DNA from: Altererythrobacter sp. TH136
GTDB lineage: Bacteria > Pseudomonadota > Alphaproteobacteria > Sphingomonadales > Sphingomonadaceae
Length of the DNA stretch: 64,000 bases
Assembly: GCF_007065885.1 (NCBI RefSeq)
Contig: NZ_CP041409.1
Location: forward strand, 1,783,501-1,847,500
Direction of reading: 5' to 3'
Under the pieces are notes generated by a model, which ran no database searches, was not told where the DNA came from, and was given only the letters and a program-made list of their open reading frames with translations. A program made the translations under genes and the position numbers. This document shows positions 19,876-28,904 of the stretch, in pieces. Position 1 is the first letter of the stretch. Every line of letters begins with the position of its first letter.

Positions 19876-21417
19876 ATGAGCGACTTCACATGGGCGGACG
19901 CGGTGGTGATCCGCGAGGCGGACCTGATCGACAGCGTCGCGGATGCGCTGCAGTTCATCAGCTACTACCACCCGATGGACTATATCCGCGCGCTGGGCGA
20001 TGCTTATGAGGCTGAGCAGGGCCCGGCGGCGAAGGACGCCATCGCGCAGATCCTGACCAACAGCCGGATGTGCGCCGAAGGCCATCGGCCGATCTGCCAG
20101 GACACCGGCATCGTGAACGTATTCGTCCGCTGGGGGCAGGACTGCCGGCTCGAATCCGCCCGCAGCTTGCAGGACGTGGTCGATGAAGGCGTCCGCCGCG
20201 CCTACAACCACCCGGAGAACAAGCTGCGCGCGTCGGTGCTCGCCGATCCGGCATTCACCCGCCGCAACACGCGCGACAACACGCCCTGCGTGCTGTCGGT
20301 CGAGATGGTCCCGGGACGCACCGTTTCGATCGACGTTGCCGCCAAGGGCGGGGGCAGCGAGAACAAGTCGAAGTTCAAGATGATGAACCCCAGCGATTCG
20401 ATCGTCGACTGGGTGCTCGAGATGCTGCCGCAGATGGGTGCCGGGTGGTGCCCGCCGGGCATGCTCGGGATCGGCATCGGCGGCACGGCGGAACACTGCG
20501 TGAAGCTCGCCAAGCAGAGCTTGATGGAGCCGATCGACATGGCCCAGCTGAAGGCCCGCGGCGCCCAGACCGACCTCGAAGCGCTGCGGATCGAGATCTT
20601 CGACAAGGTCAACGCGCTCGGCATCGGGGCGCAGGGTCTGGGCGGGCTTGCCACCATCCTCGATGTGAAGATCCTCGACTGGCCGTGCCACGCCGCGGGC
20701 AAGCCGGTGGCGATGATCCCGAACTGCGCGGCCACCCGCCACGCGCATTTCACGCTCGACGGTTCGGGCCCGAGCTTCCTGGAAACCCCCAGGCTGTCCG
20801 ACTGGCCGCAAGTGCAGTGGCAGCCCGACGCGGCGGCAAAGCGCGTGGACCTCGATCACCTCACGCCGGAAGAAGTGCAGAGCTGGCAGGCCGGCGACCG
20901 CCTGTTGCTTAACGGGACAATGCTGACCGGGCGCGATGCGGCGCACAAGCGGATCGCCGACATGCTCGCCAAGGGTGAAGAGCTGCCGGTCAACTTCAAG
21001 GGCCGCGCGATCTACTACGTCGGTCCGGTCGATCCGGTGCTGGGCGAAGTGGTCGGGCCGGCCGGACCGACCACCGCCACCCGGATGGACAAGTTCACCG
21101 ATACCATGCTCGACCTCGGCCTGCTGGCGATGATCGGCAAGGCCGAACGCGGGCAGGGCGCGGTGCAGGAGATCGCCCGGCACAAGGTGGCGTACCTGAT
21201 GGCGGTCGGCGGGGCGGCCTATCTGGTCGCCCGCGCGATCCGCGAGGCGAAAGTGGTCGCGTTTGAGGACCTCGGCATGGAGGCGATCTACGAATTCCGG
21301 GTCGAGGACATGCCGGTGACGGTCGCGGTCGATGCCTCCGGCGCCAATGTCCATACGCTGGCCCCGGCCGAATGGCGCGCGCGCATCGCCGCGGGCGCGC
21401 TGAACCCTGCCGCCTGA
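19876..21417 (+). CDS. Fumarate hydratase class I (iron-sulfur)
   Basis: A 513-residue fusion of the alpha and beta regions of class I fumarase. The cluster ligand region RPICQDTGIV and the loop GWCPPGMLGIGIGGTAEHC are visible, with further Cys downstream, and the C-terminal fumarase domain runs from about residue 340. It hydrates fumarate to malate in the TCA cycle using a labile [4Fe-4S] cluster, so it depends on the SUF system in this window. Confidence 0.95.
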   Translation: MSDFTWADAVVIREADLIDSVADALQFISYYHPMDYIRALGDAYEAEQGPAAKDAIAQILTNSRMCAEGHRPICQDTGIVNVFVRWGQDCRLESARSLQDVVDEGVRRAYNHPENKLRASVLADPAFTRRNTRDNTPCVLSVEMVPGRTVSIDVAAKGGGSENKSKFKMMNPSDSIVDWVLEMLPQMGAGWCPPGMLGIGIGGTAEHCVKLAKQSLMEPIDMAQLKARGAQTDLEALRIEIFDKVNALGIGAQGLGGLATILDVKILDWPCHAAGKPVAMIPNCAATRHAHFTLDGSGPSFLETPRLSDWPQVQWQPDAAAKRVDLDHLTPEEVQSWQAGDRLLLNGTMLTGRDAAHKRIADMLAKGEELPVNFKGRAIYYVGPVDPVLGEVVGPAGPTTATRMDKFTDTMLDLGLLAMIGKAERGQGAVQEIARHKVAYLMAVGGAAYLVARAIREAKVVAFEDLGMEAIYEFRVEDMPVTVAVDASGANVHTLAPAEWRARIAAGALNPAA

Positions 21418-21492
21418 TCGCTCGACGAAGTGCCGAATCGCTCCGACACCCGCGCTGGCGAGCGGCATCCGCCTGCGGCTATTGCCGGGACA

Positions 21493-22725
21493 ATGAGCGA
21501 AACTGCGTTCGACGAGCCTGTCCGGGTTCCCCTGCCCGCCGTCGTTGCCTCGATCGCCGGCCTGTGGCTGTGCTATTTCGTGCTGACCTCGATCCGCTCG
21601 GCGATCGGGCTGGAACTGCAGGGCGAACTCCTGTGGCGCCGCGCGCTGGTCTGCCTGGCCGGCATCGCGATCACGCTGGTCATGTGGCTGGTGCTGCGCC
21701 TGTTCGATCGCCGGCGGTTGTGGCTCCAGATCGCCGCGGCGCTGGTGCTGGCGATGCCGGCGGCGGGGCTCATCGCGCTGACCAACGAGCGGGTGTTCGC
21801 CGACGTGCAGGAACGGGTGAGCGCCAAGATCGTCGAGCGGCAGGGTTACGCCCTGCGGCGCGACCAGGCGGGCAACCTGGTGATCGAGGGTCCGGCGCCG
21901 GCCAGCGGAATTGAGTCCGCCGCGGGCACCGATCCACTGGGAAGCGAAGCGCCGCGCGCGCGGCTGCTGCTGCCGGGGGTGAACCAGCCGGGATCGCGGG
22001 TGGTGGCCCTGATCGACCTCGCGCTGAGCCGGTATTTCCTGATCCTGGCTTGGGCCGCGCTCTATTTCACCCTGCTGGCCGGCCAACGCACCCGTGCCGC
22101 CGAACGGCGCGAGACCCGCTTCCGCAACGCCGCCCGCGCGGCCGAGCTGCGGAGCCTGCGGTACCAGGTCAATCCGCACTTCCTGTTCAACGCGCTCAAT
22201 TCGCTGTCCTCGCTCGTGATGACGGGGAAGAGCGATCGGGCCGAAGAGATGATCCAGGGGCTGTCTAGCTTCTATCGCCAGAGCCTGGCCGACGATCCCA
22301 CCGGCGACGCGGAACTGGCCGACGAGATCGCGCTGCAGCGTGATTACCTGGCGGTGGAGGCGCTGCGCTTTCCCGACCGGCTGCGAACCGCGATCGATTT
22401 GCCCGACGAGCTCGCCAGTGCGCGGATTCCCGGCATGATCCTTCAGCCGCTGGTGGAAAACTCGGTGAAATATGCGGTGGCGCCGGTCAGTCGCCCGGTG
22501 ACGATCACGATCGCCGCGCGGGAGGAATTCGGGCGGCTGGTCATCACGGTGAGCGATGACGGGCCTGGCGCACAGGGTAGCGGAAAACACGGGTTCGGCA
22601 TCGGTCTTGCCAATGTGCGCGACCGCCTTGCCGCCCGCTTCGGGGGAGATGCGATGATCGTTTCAGGCGAGATCGAAGGGGGGTATCGCACCGAACTGCG
22701 CCTGCCGCTGGTGCGCCATGACTGA
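21493..22725 (+). CDS. LytS/YehU-type sensor histidine kinase (first copy)
   Basis: A 410-residue membrane kinase with about four N-terminal hydrophobic segments, a His_kinase domain carrying phosphoacceptor His229 in NPHFLFNALN, and a HATPase domain with the G box GIGLANVRDRL. No sensor domain other than the membrane part is visible. The ATG at 21493 was preferred to the longer frame from 21430. The response regulator follows with an 8-nt overlap. Confidence 0.92.
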   Translation: MSETAFDEPVRVPLPAVVASIAGLWLCYFVLTSIRSAIGLELQGELLWRRALVCLAGIAITLVMWLVLRLFDRRRLWLQIAAALVLAMPAAGLIALTNERVFADVQERVSAKIVERQGYALRRDQAGNLVIEGPAPASGIESAAGTDPLGSEAPRARLLLPGVNQPGSRVVALIDLALSRYFLILAWAALYFTLLAGQRTRAAERRETRFRNAARAAELRSLRYQVNPHFLFNALNSLSSLVMTGKSDRAEEMIQGLSSFYRQSLADDPTGDAELADEIALQRDYLAVEALRFPDRLRTAIDLPDELASARIPGMILQPLVENSVKYAVAPVSRPVTITIAAREEFGRLVITVSDDGPGAQGSGKHGFGIGLANVRDRLAARFGGDAMIVSGEIEGGYRTELRLPLVRHD

Positions 22726-23470
22726 AGGCACCAGCGCTCCGCTGCGCACTCTCATCGTCGATGACGAACCGCTCGCGGTCGAACGGATGCAGGTCATCTG
22801 CGCGCGCCTGCCCGAATTGCAGGTGGTCGGTACCGCCAGCGATGGTGCCGCCGCGCTGCGCCTGATCGAGGCGCTGTCGCCCGAGCTGGTCCTGCTCGAC
22901 CTGACGATGCCCGAAGTGGATGGCCTCGCCGTGGCGCGCAAGCTCACCAAGCTGAGCCGGCGCCCGGCGGTGATCTTCGTGACCGCGCACGAGCATTTCG
23001 CCGTCGAGGCCTTCGATCTCGATGCGGTGGATTACGTCCTGAAGCCGGTCGCGCCCGATCGGCTGCGGCGCGCGATCGGGCGGGCGCTGACCCGCAAGGA
23101 AGCCGATGTCGGCGCGTCCGATGGCGGCTGGCTGCAGGAGTTGTGGGTGCCGCACCGGTCCGAGCTGCTCCGGATCGAAGTCGCGCAAGTGGGCCGGATC
23201 GACGCGGAGCGCGACTACGTGCGGCTCCACGTCGGCGAGGGGGAGGGCGCGCGCAGTTATCTGTTGCTGCAGACCATCGCCGGGCTCGAATCCCGGCTCG
23301 ACCCGTCGCGTTTCATCCGCATCCATCGCTCCACCATCCTGCGGCGCGACTGCATCCGCGGCCTGCGCCACGATGGACTGGGCGTGTGGTCGATCGAACT
23401 GGGCGACGGCGAGGTCTTGCGCATCGGCCGCACGTATCTGGCCAAGGTGAAGGCGATGACCGGCCGCTGA
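22718..23470 (+). CDS. LytTR-family response regulator (first copy)
   Basis: A 250-residue regulator: receiver domain (about 10-125) with phospho-Asp61 in LLDLTMPEVDG and acidic pair DD15-16, then a LytTR DNA-binding domain (about 145-250) containing SRLDPSRFIRIHRSTI. It is the partner of the preceding kinase. Its targets cannot be read from this sequence; the next gene on the plus strand is 580 nt away. Confidence 0.93.
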   Translation: MTEGTSAPLRTLIVDDEPLAVERMQVICARLPELQVVGTASDGAAALRLIEALSPELVLLDLTMPEVDGLAVARKLTKLSRRPAVIFVTAHEHFAVEAFDLDAVDYVLKPVAPDRLRRAIGRALTRKEADVGASDGGWLQELWVPHRSELLRIEVAQVGRIDAERDYVRLHVGEGEGARSYLLLQTIAGLESRLDPSRFIRIHRSTILRRDCIRGLRHDGLGVWSIELGDGEVLRIGRTYLAKVKAMTGR

Positions 23471-23534
23471 TACAGGCAGCGCGGCCTCGCCGGGAGACCG
23501 CGCCGCATCGTTGCTGTCGGTCGGTAGGTTGGCG

Positions 23535-23837
23535 TCAGCCGCCCAGCTGGGTCTGCCGGGTCTGCTGTGCCACCAGCGAAGCCATCTGTTCGCGGGCCGC
23601 ATTGCGCGCATCATTGTAGCATACGGTCTTGCCAGCCGAGCGGATGCGCGTGCCGACCTGGACCTGGTTCATGCCGCAATAATCGCGCGCCGCGGCATCG
23701 ATCCGCCGATCCAGCATTTTCTGGCCCTTGGCCGTCGCCAGGTTGAGGTCGTCGTGCTGAACCACGAAATCCTTGGCCATGGCCGGGGTAGCGATGGCGA
23801 GCGATGCGGCCGCCAGGCCGATCAGATTCTTGCGCAT
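23535..23837 (-). CDS. UrcA-family exported small protein
   Basis: A 100-residue protein with a clear signal peptide (MRKNLIGLAAASLAIATPAMA, cut near residue 21) and the mature pattern of UrcA proteins: DLNLATAKGQKMLDRRIDAAAR, C near DYCG and a second C in TVCYNDAR, which could form a disulfide. Function is unknown; the family is abundant in sphingomonads. An inverted repeat lies in its 5' leader. Confidence 0.85.
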   Translation of the reverse strand: MRKNLIGLAAASLAIATPAMAKDFVVQHDDLNLATAKGQKMLDRRIDAAARDYCGMNQVQVGTRIRSAGKTVCYNDARNAAREQMASLVAQQTRQTQLGG

Positions 23838-23859
23838 TTTCAATCTCCCTTTCTGTGGC

Positions 23860-23893
23860 GGCGGTTGCCCCAATGGGGACTCGGGCAACCGCC
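23860..23893 (-). promoter_or_regulatory. 11-bp inverted repeat in the leader of the urcA-like gene
   Basis: Two perfect 11-nt arms (GGCGGTTGCCC at 23860-23870 and its complement at 23883-23893) flank a 12-nt loop. On the minus strand the hairpin ends 22 nt before the ATG and is followed by a purine-rich GGGAG ribosome-binding site. There is no T-run, so it is not a simple terminator. The loop itself contains CCCC and GGGG tracts that could pair alternatively. A role in translation control or transcript stability is inferred. Confidence 0.55.
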
Positions 23894-24050
23894 TGATCAT
23901 CGAAATAGGGGGGTCCGGTCGCACGATCACCAACAGGTCGACGACCGCCATCGGCGCTCCGATTGGGGCAGCGGCGGCGGATGACTGTCGCATTTCGCCG
24001 GATCAAGTGCGCTTGCGAACCGACCAACGGCGCCCACATGACATGATGCG

Positions 24051-24317
24051 ATGACGCTTGTGATCATCTTCCTGCTGGGGGTCGGCAACTTCGCGTTACA
24101 TCGCGCGGTGCTGGACAGCGGGCACCGTCTGCTCGGTCACTCGGCGTGGTACGTGCATCTACTGGGCGGCAAGGTGACGCTGATCACCGAGTTCCTGCTG
24201 TTGCTGGCCGCGCTACTACTGGCGGCGCAAGGCTGGCTGTGGCTGGGCTGGGCCTATGCGGCCTATACCGGGCTCAATGCGATCGGTGCGTGGCTGATCC
24301 TGACCGGTCGGGTGTAG
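24051..24317 (+). CDS. Small two- to three-helix membrane protein
   Basis: An 88-residue hydrophobic protein with helices at about 2-18, 38-58 and 64-85 and a His-containing loop (LDSGHRLLGHSAWYVHLLGG). The family is not recognised. It sits between the urcA-like gene and the lipid kinase, 43 nt before the latter, and has no catalytic motif that I can see. Confidence 0.65.
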   Translation: MTLVIIFLLGVGNFALHRAVLDSGHRLLGHSAWYVHLLGGKVTLITEFLLLLAALLLAAQGWLWLGWAYAAYTGLNAIGAWLILTGRV

Positions 24318-24360
24318 CGGACGTCGGGGAACGTCCTGGCGTCCGCGGGCTTACCTCACC

Positions 24361-25212
24361 ATGATAGGGACGGGCGATACCTGGCTGATCTACAATGGCG
24401 CCAGCGGCAGTCATGACGAAGCGCGTTTGGAGGCCCTTGTCGAAGGGCTGGCAGCGGCAGGACGCCCGCCCGCGCGGGTCATCGATTGCAAGGATGATAC
24501 GCCTGACGCGACCGCGGCGAACGCCGCCGGTCTCTCGCTGATCGTCATTCATGGCGGTGACGGAACCCTCAGCCGGACCATCGGCAAGCTGGAGGGGTTC
24601 GGCGGCGCGGTGCTGCCGTTGCCGGGCGGTACCTTCAACCTGCTTGCCCGTGAGATCTTTGGCGAGCGCGACCCGCTGGAGATCGTCGATCTCCTGGGCA
24701 GCGGCGGACTGACGACGCGTCGGCGGACCTGCATCCGCGGCGAAGGCGTGCTGGCGCTGTCCGAATTGCTTGCCGGTCCGGGCGCGAAATGGGCCGACGT
24801 CCGAGAGGAAATGCGCGAGGCCAATCTTACGGAAGTCATTGCGAAGGGATGGGACGCGGCGGCGACCAGCACGGTTGGCCCGATGGTGGCGCTGGCCGAA
24901 CCCCCGTCGGGGCGAGAGGATGGCTACGCCGGGCTGCGGCTCTGCCCCACGGCGCAGGGTATCGAGATCGAAGGATACGCGGCCGAAGGGCTGGGCGACT
25001 ACCTCCAGCAGGGCATTGCCATCCTCAAGCGCGACTTCCGCGAAGGCCCGCATGACGCGCTGGGCCTGGCGCCGCGGGTCTCATGCCGATCGCTGGACGG
25101 GGCACCGGTGCCGCTGATGGTGGACGGCGAACGCAGCGAAGGCGGCAGCCAACTGATCTTTTCGCTCGACACGCTCGATTGCGATCTGCTGGGGCCGGCG
25201 GATGAGCGATAG
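24361..25212 (+). CDS. Diacylglycerol kinase family lipid kinase
   Basis: A 283-residue protein with the DAGK catalytic core: HGGDGTLSRT (about 61-70) binds ATP and PLPGGTFNLL lies near residue 83. These are the signatures of the DAGK/sphingosine-kinase family. Lipid or other polar substrates are possible. The 3' end overlaps the phosphoesterase start by 11 nt, so the two are coupled. Confidence 0.88.
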   Translation: MIGTGDTWLIYNGASGSHDEARLEALVEGLAAAGRPPARVIDCKDDTPDATAANAAGLSLIVIHGGDGTLSRTIGKLEGFGGAVLPLPGGTFNLLAREIFGERDPLEIVDLLGSGGLTTRRRTCIRGEGVLALSELLAGPGAKWADVREEMREANLTEVIAKGWDAAATSTVGPMVALAEPPSGREDGYAGLRLCPTAQGIEIEGYAAEGLGDYLQQGIAILKRDFREGPHDALGLAPRVSCRSLDGAPVPLMVDGERSEGGSQLIFSLDTLDCDLLGPADER

Positions 25213-26062
25213 CACCCTCCTGTTCCACCTGTCCGACATTCATTTCGGGCTCGAGCATAACCGCGCGCTGGACTGGGTCGCGCACGAGGTGGCCACCCGC
25301 AAGCCTGCCGCGGTGCTCATCACCGGCGACTTGACGATGCGCGCACGCAGCCACGAATTCGCTGCCGCGCAGAACTGGATCACGGCGTTGCCGACGCCGG
25401 TGACGGTGGAGGTCGGCAATCACGACCTGCCGTATTTCAATCTGATCCAGCGGTTCTTCAATCCATACAAGAAGTTCCGCGGCATGGAGTCGGTGGTCGA
25501 GCGGGAGTTGCAGTTGCCCGACATCGCCATCGTTTCGCTGAAGACGACGATGCGCGCGCAGCCCCGCCTCGACTGGTCGAAAGGCTGGGTCAGTGACGCC
25601 GCGCTGGCGAAGTGCCTCGCCGCGATCGACGCGCTGCCGGCGGGCAAGAAGGTGCTGGTTACGGTCCACCACCCGCTGGTCGAGGTGGGCACGCGCGGGA
25701 CCGCGCTGACTCACGGCGGAACCCGCGCGCTGGCCGAACTGGCCAAGCGCAACATCACCGCGGTCCTGTCGGGTCATGTCCACGACCCGTTCGATATGCA
25801 GCAGGACACCGTGAACGGGCCGGTGCGGATGATCGGCGCCGGCACGCTGTCGCAGCGTATTCGTTCGACCCCGCAAAGCTTCAACGAATTGCGCTTCGAG
25901 CCTGACGGCCGCCTGTGCGTGGAGGCGCGCAACCTGCAGGACGTGCCGACCGAGGCAATGAAGATCGATGCGGTGCCGGAAGATGCGATGCCGCCGCGCG
26001 AGGCGGACGAGCCGGTCGCTCCCGTGGGCGCGGTTCCGCGGACCGACCCGCCGGTCCACTAA
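25202..26062 (+). CDS. Calcineurin-like metallophosphoesterase
   Basis: A 286-residue protein with all five metal-binding motifs of the superfamily in order: LSDIHFG (8-14), TGDLTMR (about 41-47), GNHDLPY (about 77-83), VHHPL (near 157) and SGHVHDP (near 195). It could cleave a phosphomonoester or cyclic nucleotide; similarity to CpdA-type enzymes is likely but not decisive. Overlaps the lipid kinase, suggesting a shared lipid or phosphate role. Confidence 0.9.
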   Translation: MSDSTLLFHLSDIHFGLEHNRALDWVAHEVATRKPAAVLITGDLTMRARSHEFAAAQNWITALPTPVTVEVGNHDLPYFNLIQRFFNPYKKFRGMESVVERELQLPDIAIVSLKTTMRAQPRLDWSKGWVSDAALAKCLAAIDALPAGKKVLVTVHHPLVEVGTRGTALTHGGTRALAELAKRNITAVLSGHVHDPFDMQQDTVNGPVRMIGAGTLSQRIRSTPQSFNELRFEPDGRLCVEARNLQDVPTEAMKIDAVPEDAMPPREADEPVAPVGAVPRTDPPVH

Positions 26063-26080
26063 AAACCTGCGCCGCAAAGG

Positions 26081-26110
26081 AAAAGGGCGACCCCTTGCGG
26101 AGCCGCCCTT
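26081..26110. terminator. Intrinsic terminator of rplM-rpsI
   Basis: A 7-bp perfect stem AAGGGCG (26083-26089) pairs with CGCCCTT (26104-26110) around a 14-nt loop. Read on the minus strand it is followed by T-rich sequence (TTTTCCTTT) and lies 34 nt past the rpsI stop. It also lies 20 nt after the plus-strand phosphoesterase, so it may work for both. Confidence 0.7.
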
Positions 26111-26143
26111 CCAATCCGCCGTCGCGGAAAGCTGGTGTGGGTT

Positions 26144-26713
26144 CTAGCGCTTCGAGAACTGGAAGCTGCGGCGCGCCTTGGCGCGGCCGTACTTCTTGCG
26201 CTCGACCACGCGCGGATCGCGCGTCAGGAAGCCGGCGGCCTTGACCGTGGCGCGCAGGGTCGGCTCGTACTTCGACAACGCCTGGGCGATGCCGTGCTTG
26301 ACCGCGCCGGCCTGGCCAGACAGTCCGCCGCCCTTGACGGTGGCGATGACATCGTACTGGCCGGTGCGCTCGGTCAGGCCGAACACCTGGTTGATCACGA
26401 GGCGCAGCGTCGGCCGGGCGAAGTACACTTCCTGATCACGGCCATTGACCACGATCTTGCCGCTGCCGGGCTTGAGCCAGACGCGGGCAACCGCATCCTT
26501 GCGGCGGCCGGTAGCGTACGCACGGCCCTGCTTGTCGAGTTCCTGCTCACGCAGCGGAGCATTGCTGACGACAGGCGTGAAGACGGCAGGCGCTTCGTCC
26601 TGCGTGTCGCTAGCCGCCGCGGCTTCGCCGGTGTTCGCCAGGTTCTTGAGGTCGGCCAGATCCGACACGGTGTTCGTCGCGCCAGTATCTGCGCCAGTGT
26701 CTTCCGGGGCCAT
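26144..26713 (-). CDS. rpsI: 30S ribosomal protein S9, N-terminally extended
   Basis: A 189-residue S9. The C-terminal 130 residues are a standard S9, ending [17 protein letters not shown] with the Arg-Arg-x-Gln-Phe-Ser tail that contacts P-site tRNA. The N-terminal 55 or so residues are an acidic Ala/Asp/Thr-rich extension not found in E. coli S9 but common in sphingomonads. The ATG overlaps the rplM stop by 1 nt (TAATG). Confidence 0.96.
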   Translation of the reverse strand: MAPEDTGADTGATNTVSDLADLKNLANTGEAAAASDTQDEAPAVFTPVVSNAPLREQELDKQGRAYATGRRKDAVARVWLKPGSGKIVVNGRDQEVYFARPTLRLVINQVFGLTERTGQYDVIATVKGGGLSGQAGAVKHGIAQALSKYEPTLRATVKAAGFLTRDPRVVERKKYGRAKARRSFQFSKR

Positions 26714-27192
26714 TACGCGGTGACCTTGTTCTTGCGGTTCATCGAAGCGACGTCGAGCGTCTCGGGCTGGTTGCCGGCGTGCGGATGTTCGGTGCCGGCA
26801 TAGAGGTGCAGCGCCTTCATCTGCTGGCGACCGAGCGGCCCGCGGGGGACCATGCGCTCAACCGCCTTTTCCAGCACGCGCTCGGGAAAGCGGCCTTCCA
26901 GCACCTTGGCCGGGGTCGTTTCCTTGATGCCGCCGATGTAGCCGGTGTGCTTGTAGTACTTCTTGTCGGTCAGCTTGTTGCCGGTGAACCGCACCTTGTC
27001 GGCGTTGATCACGATCACGTGATCGCCGCAATCGACGTGGGGGGTGTAGATCGGCTTGTGCTTGCCGCGCAGGATGTTGGCGACGATCGAGGCGAGTCGG
27101 CCGACGACGAGGCCGTCGGCATCGATCACGTGCCATTTCTTGTCGACCTCGGCCGGCTTGACCGACCGGGTGACCTTGCTGAGAGCCTTCAT
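26713..27192 (-). CDS. rplM: 50S ribosomal protein L13
   Basis: A 159-residue L13 with the family start [27 protein letters not shown] and the conserved [10 protein letters not shown] motif. The longer frame from 27225 was rejected because homology begins at the ATG at 27192. It leads the rplM-rpsI operon; the 137-nt upstream gap to the heme A synthase stop must hold its promoter and leader, in which I see no clear sigma-70 element. Confidence 0.97.
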   Translation of the reverse strand: MKALSKVTRSVKPAEVDKKWHVIDADGLVVGRLASIVANILRGKHKPIYTPHVDCGDHVIVINADKVRFTGNKLTDKKYYKHTGYIGGIKETTPAKVLEGRFPERVLEKAVERMVPRGPLGRQQMKALHLYAGTEHPHAGNQPETLDVASMNRKNKVTA

Positions 27193-27329
27193 GGCTGGTC
27201 CTTGAATAATGCAATTGGCGCGCACGGAATACCCGTGCGAAGACGCGCCCTCTGACGATCGGGCCTGCGGAAGTCAAGCAAAAGCGCGGGTTTCCGAGGT
27301 GGTAAAATGATACCGCGTCGGTTTGCCGG

Positions 27330-28385
27330 TCAGTCTCGCCGTCCGATGATGTGCGCTCCCCACGCGGTCGCGATCACCACCAGCGCCCCGACGAACTGGT
27401 GCAGCACGGCGAGCCACAGCGCCACGCCCGTAAGGACGGTGGCGATGCCGAGGATGATCTGCGTGCCGAACGTGGAGTGGATCGCGATCGACGCGCGCCG
27501 CTCGATCGGGCGCACCTTGCGCGCCAGCACGATCAGCACGGCAACCGCCGCCCAGGCCCACCACCGGTGCAGGAAATGGATCAGGAAGGGGTCGTGCGTC
27601 GCCGCCCAGCCCAGGCCGCGGCTGCCATCGTATTCGGGCACGACGCGGCCTTGCATCAGCGGCCAGGTGTCCGACGCGAGCCCGGCGTCGAGCCCCGCCA
27701 CCCAGGCGCCCAGCAGCAGCTGGATGAACAGCACCACGGTGACCAGCCAGCCAAGTCCCGTCAGGCGCGCCCGCCTTGCAGTCGGGTTGCGCTCATGCGC
27801 CAGCAGGTCGAGCGCGGTCCATACCAGGCCGGCCAGCGTGAAGAGCGCCGTCAACAGGTGGATCGACAGCCAGAAATGGCTGACGTCGGTCGCGGTTTCG
27901 TTGATGCCGGACCGCACCATGAACCAGCCGAACGCCCCCTGCAGCCCGCCGAGCGCCAGCAGCGCGAGCAGCCGCGGCTTGTAGCCCGCCGGGATCTGCC
28001 GCCGCAGCCAGAACCACGCCAGCGGCAGCGCGAACGCGAGCCCGATTACCCGGCCGAGCAGGCGGTGGAACCATTCCCAGAAGTAGATGAACTTGTAGTC
28101 CGCCAGCGTCATCCCGGCCGGACCAGTGACCTGGCGATACTCGCCGATCTGTTGATACGCGGCGAACTCGGCCTGCCACTGCGCTTCGCTCAGCGGCGGC
28201 AGCGTGCCGGTGACCGGCTTCCATTCGGTGATCGACAGGCCCGATTCGGTAAGGCGGGTGATCCCGCCGACCACGACCATCGCGGTGACCAGCGCCGCCA
28301 CAAACAGCAGCCAGCGCGCGATCGCCCGCGGCGCGTGGTGAGCGGATGGGAGAGAGAAGGCGGGAGCGGGAGCGGTAGCGTCCAT
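27330..28385 (-). CDS. ctaA: Heme A synthase (COX15/CtaA)
   Basis: A 351-residue integral membrane protein with about eight helices in two repeats of four. The GGITRLTESGLSITEW motif (about 41-56) and EFHR-type segment (WEWFHRLLGRVIG) contain the heme-binding His residues, repeated in the second half (FLHRWWAWA). It oxidises heme O to heme A for aa3 cytochrome oxidases, so the organism makes such an oxidase. Confidence 0.96.
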   Translation of the reverse strand: MDATAPAPAFSLPSAHHAPRAIARWLLFVAALVTAMVVVGGITRLTESGLSITEWKPVTGTLPPLSEAQWQAEFAAYQQIGEYRQVTGPAGMTLADYKFIYFWEWFHRLLGRVIGLAFALPLAWFWLRRQIPAGYKPRLLALLALGGLQGAFGWFMVRSGINETATDVSHFWLSIHLLTALFTLAGLVWTALDLLAHERNPTARRARLTGLGWLVTVVLFIQLLLGAWVAGLDAGLASDTWPLMQGRVVPEYDGSRGLGWAATHDPFLIHFLHRWWAWAAVAVLIVLARKVRPIERRASIAIHSTFGTQIILGIATVLTGVALWLAVLHQFVGALVVIATAWGAHIIGRRD

Positions 28386-28446
28386 TGACCGCGCATGTGC
28401 GGCGGACGGACGCGAATCGCAAGGCCCATGACCGCGCGGCGCTTGC

Positions 28447-28464
28447 GTAACGATACAGCGTTAC
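28447..28464. promoter_or_regulatory. GTAACG-N6-CGTTAC palindrome upstream of MerC-domain gene
   Basis: An inverted repeat with perfect 6-bp arms (GTAACG at 28447-28452, CGTTAC at 28459-28464) lies 20 nt before the ATG of the MerC-domain gene, in a small A/T-rich patch. Its size and position fit a Fur-superfamily operator such as Zur, which in some alphaproteobacteria controls such membrane proteins. The regulator is inferred. Confidence 0.5.
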
Positions 28465-28484
28465 ATAGATAGCCGGCGCAGACC

Positions 28485-28904
28485 ATGGCCAACGCTTTCA
28501 TCTCCTCGATTCGGACCTCCATCGACCGCGCCGGGATTACCCTATCCGCGCTGTGCGCCGTGCACTGCCTGGCGACGGTGGTGCTGGTGTCCACGCTCGG
28601 AATCGGCGGAGAGTTACTGGGTAATCCGCTGATCCACGAAATCGGGCTGGCGCTGGCGATGATCATCGCCGCGGTCGCGATTGGGATCGGCGCGCTGCGT
28701 CACCGGCGGGCGGTGCCGTTCGTGACTGCGATGACCGGCCTCTCGTTCATGGGCGGCGCGCTGGCGGTGCCGCATGGCGCGGAAGAGGCGCTGCTGACGA
28801 TCATCGGCGTCGGCCTGGTGTCGCTGGGGCACATCCTCAACTTGCGCGCGTGCCGCTGCTCGCTATCTGGTGAGCATGCCTGCACCGCTGACACTGACCG
28901 TTAA
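28485..28904 (+). CDS. MerC-domain membrane protein
   Basis: A 139-residue protein with four transmembrane helices and the MerC core: an N-terminal [11 protein letters not shown] segment with a Cys-x3-Cys (C-AVH-C) metal-binding pair, and a Cys-rich tail (CRCS). Classical MerC imports mercury, but stand-alone chromosomal MerC-domain proteins are more often tied to zinc or other metals. A palindrome lies 20 nt upstream. The 3' end overlaps the ThiS-ThiG start by 29-35 nt. Confidence 0.8.
   Translation: MANAFISSIRTSIDRAGITLSALCAVHCLATVVLVSTLGIGGELLGNPLIHEIGLALAMIIAAVAIGIGALRHRRAVPFVTAMTGLSFMGGALAVPHGAEEALLTIIGVGLVSLGHILNLRACRCSLSGEHACTADTDR

Noticed and set aside
19834-22590. 918-codon minus-strand open frame across fumarase and the first histidine kinase
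   Set aside because: Both underlying plus-strand genes have complete family motifs; the antisense product is a low-complexity Arg/Gln/His-rich sequence.
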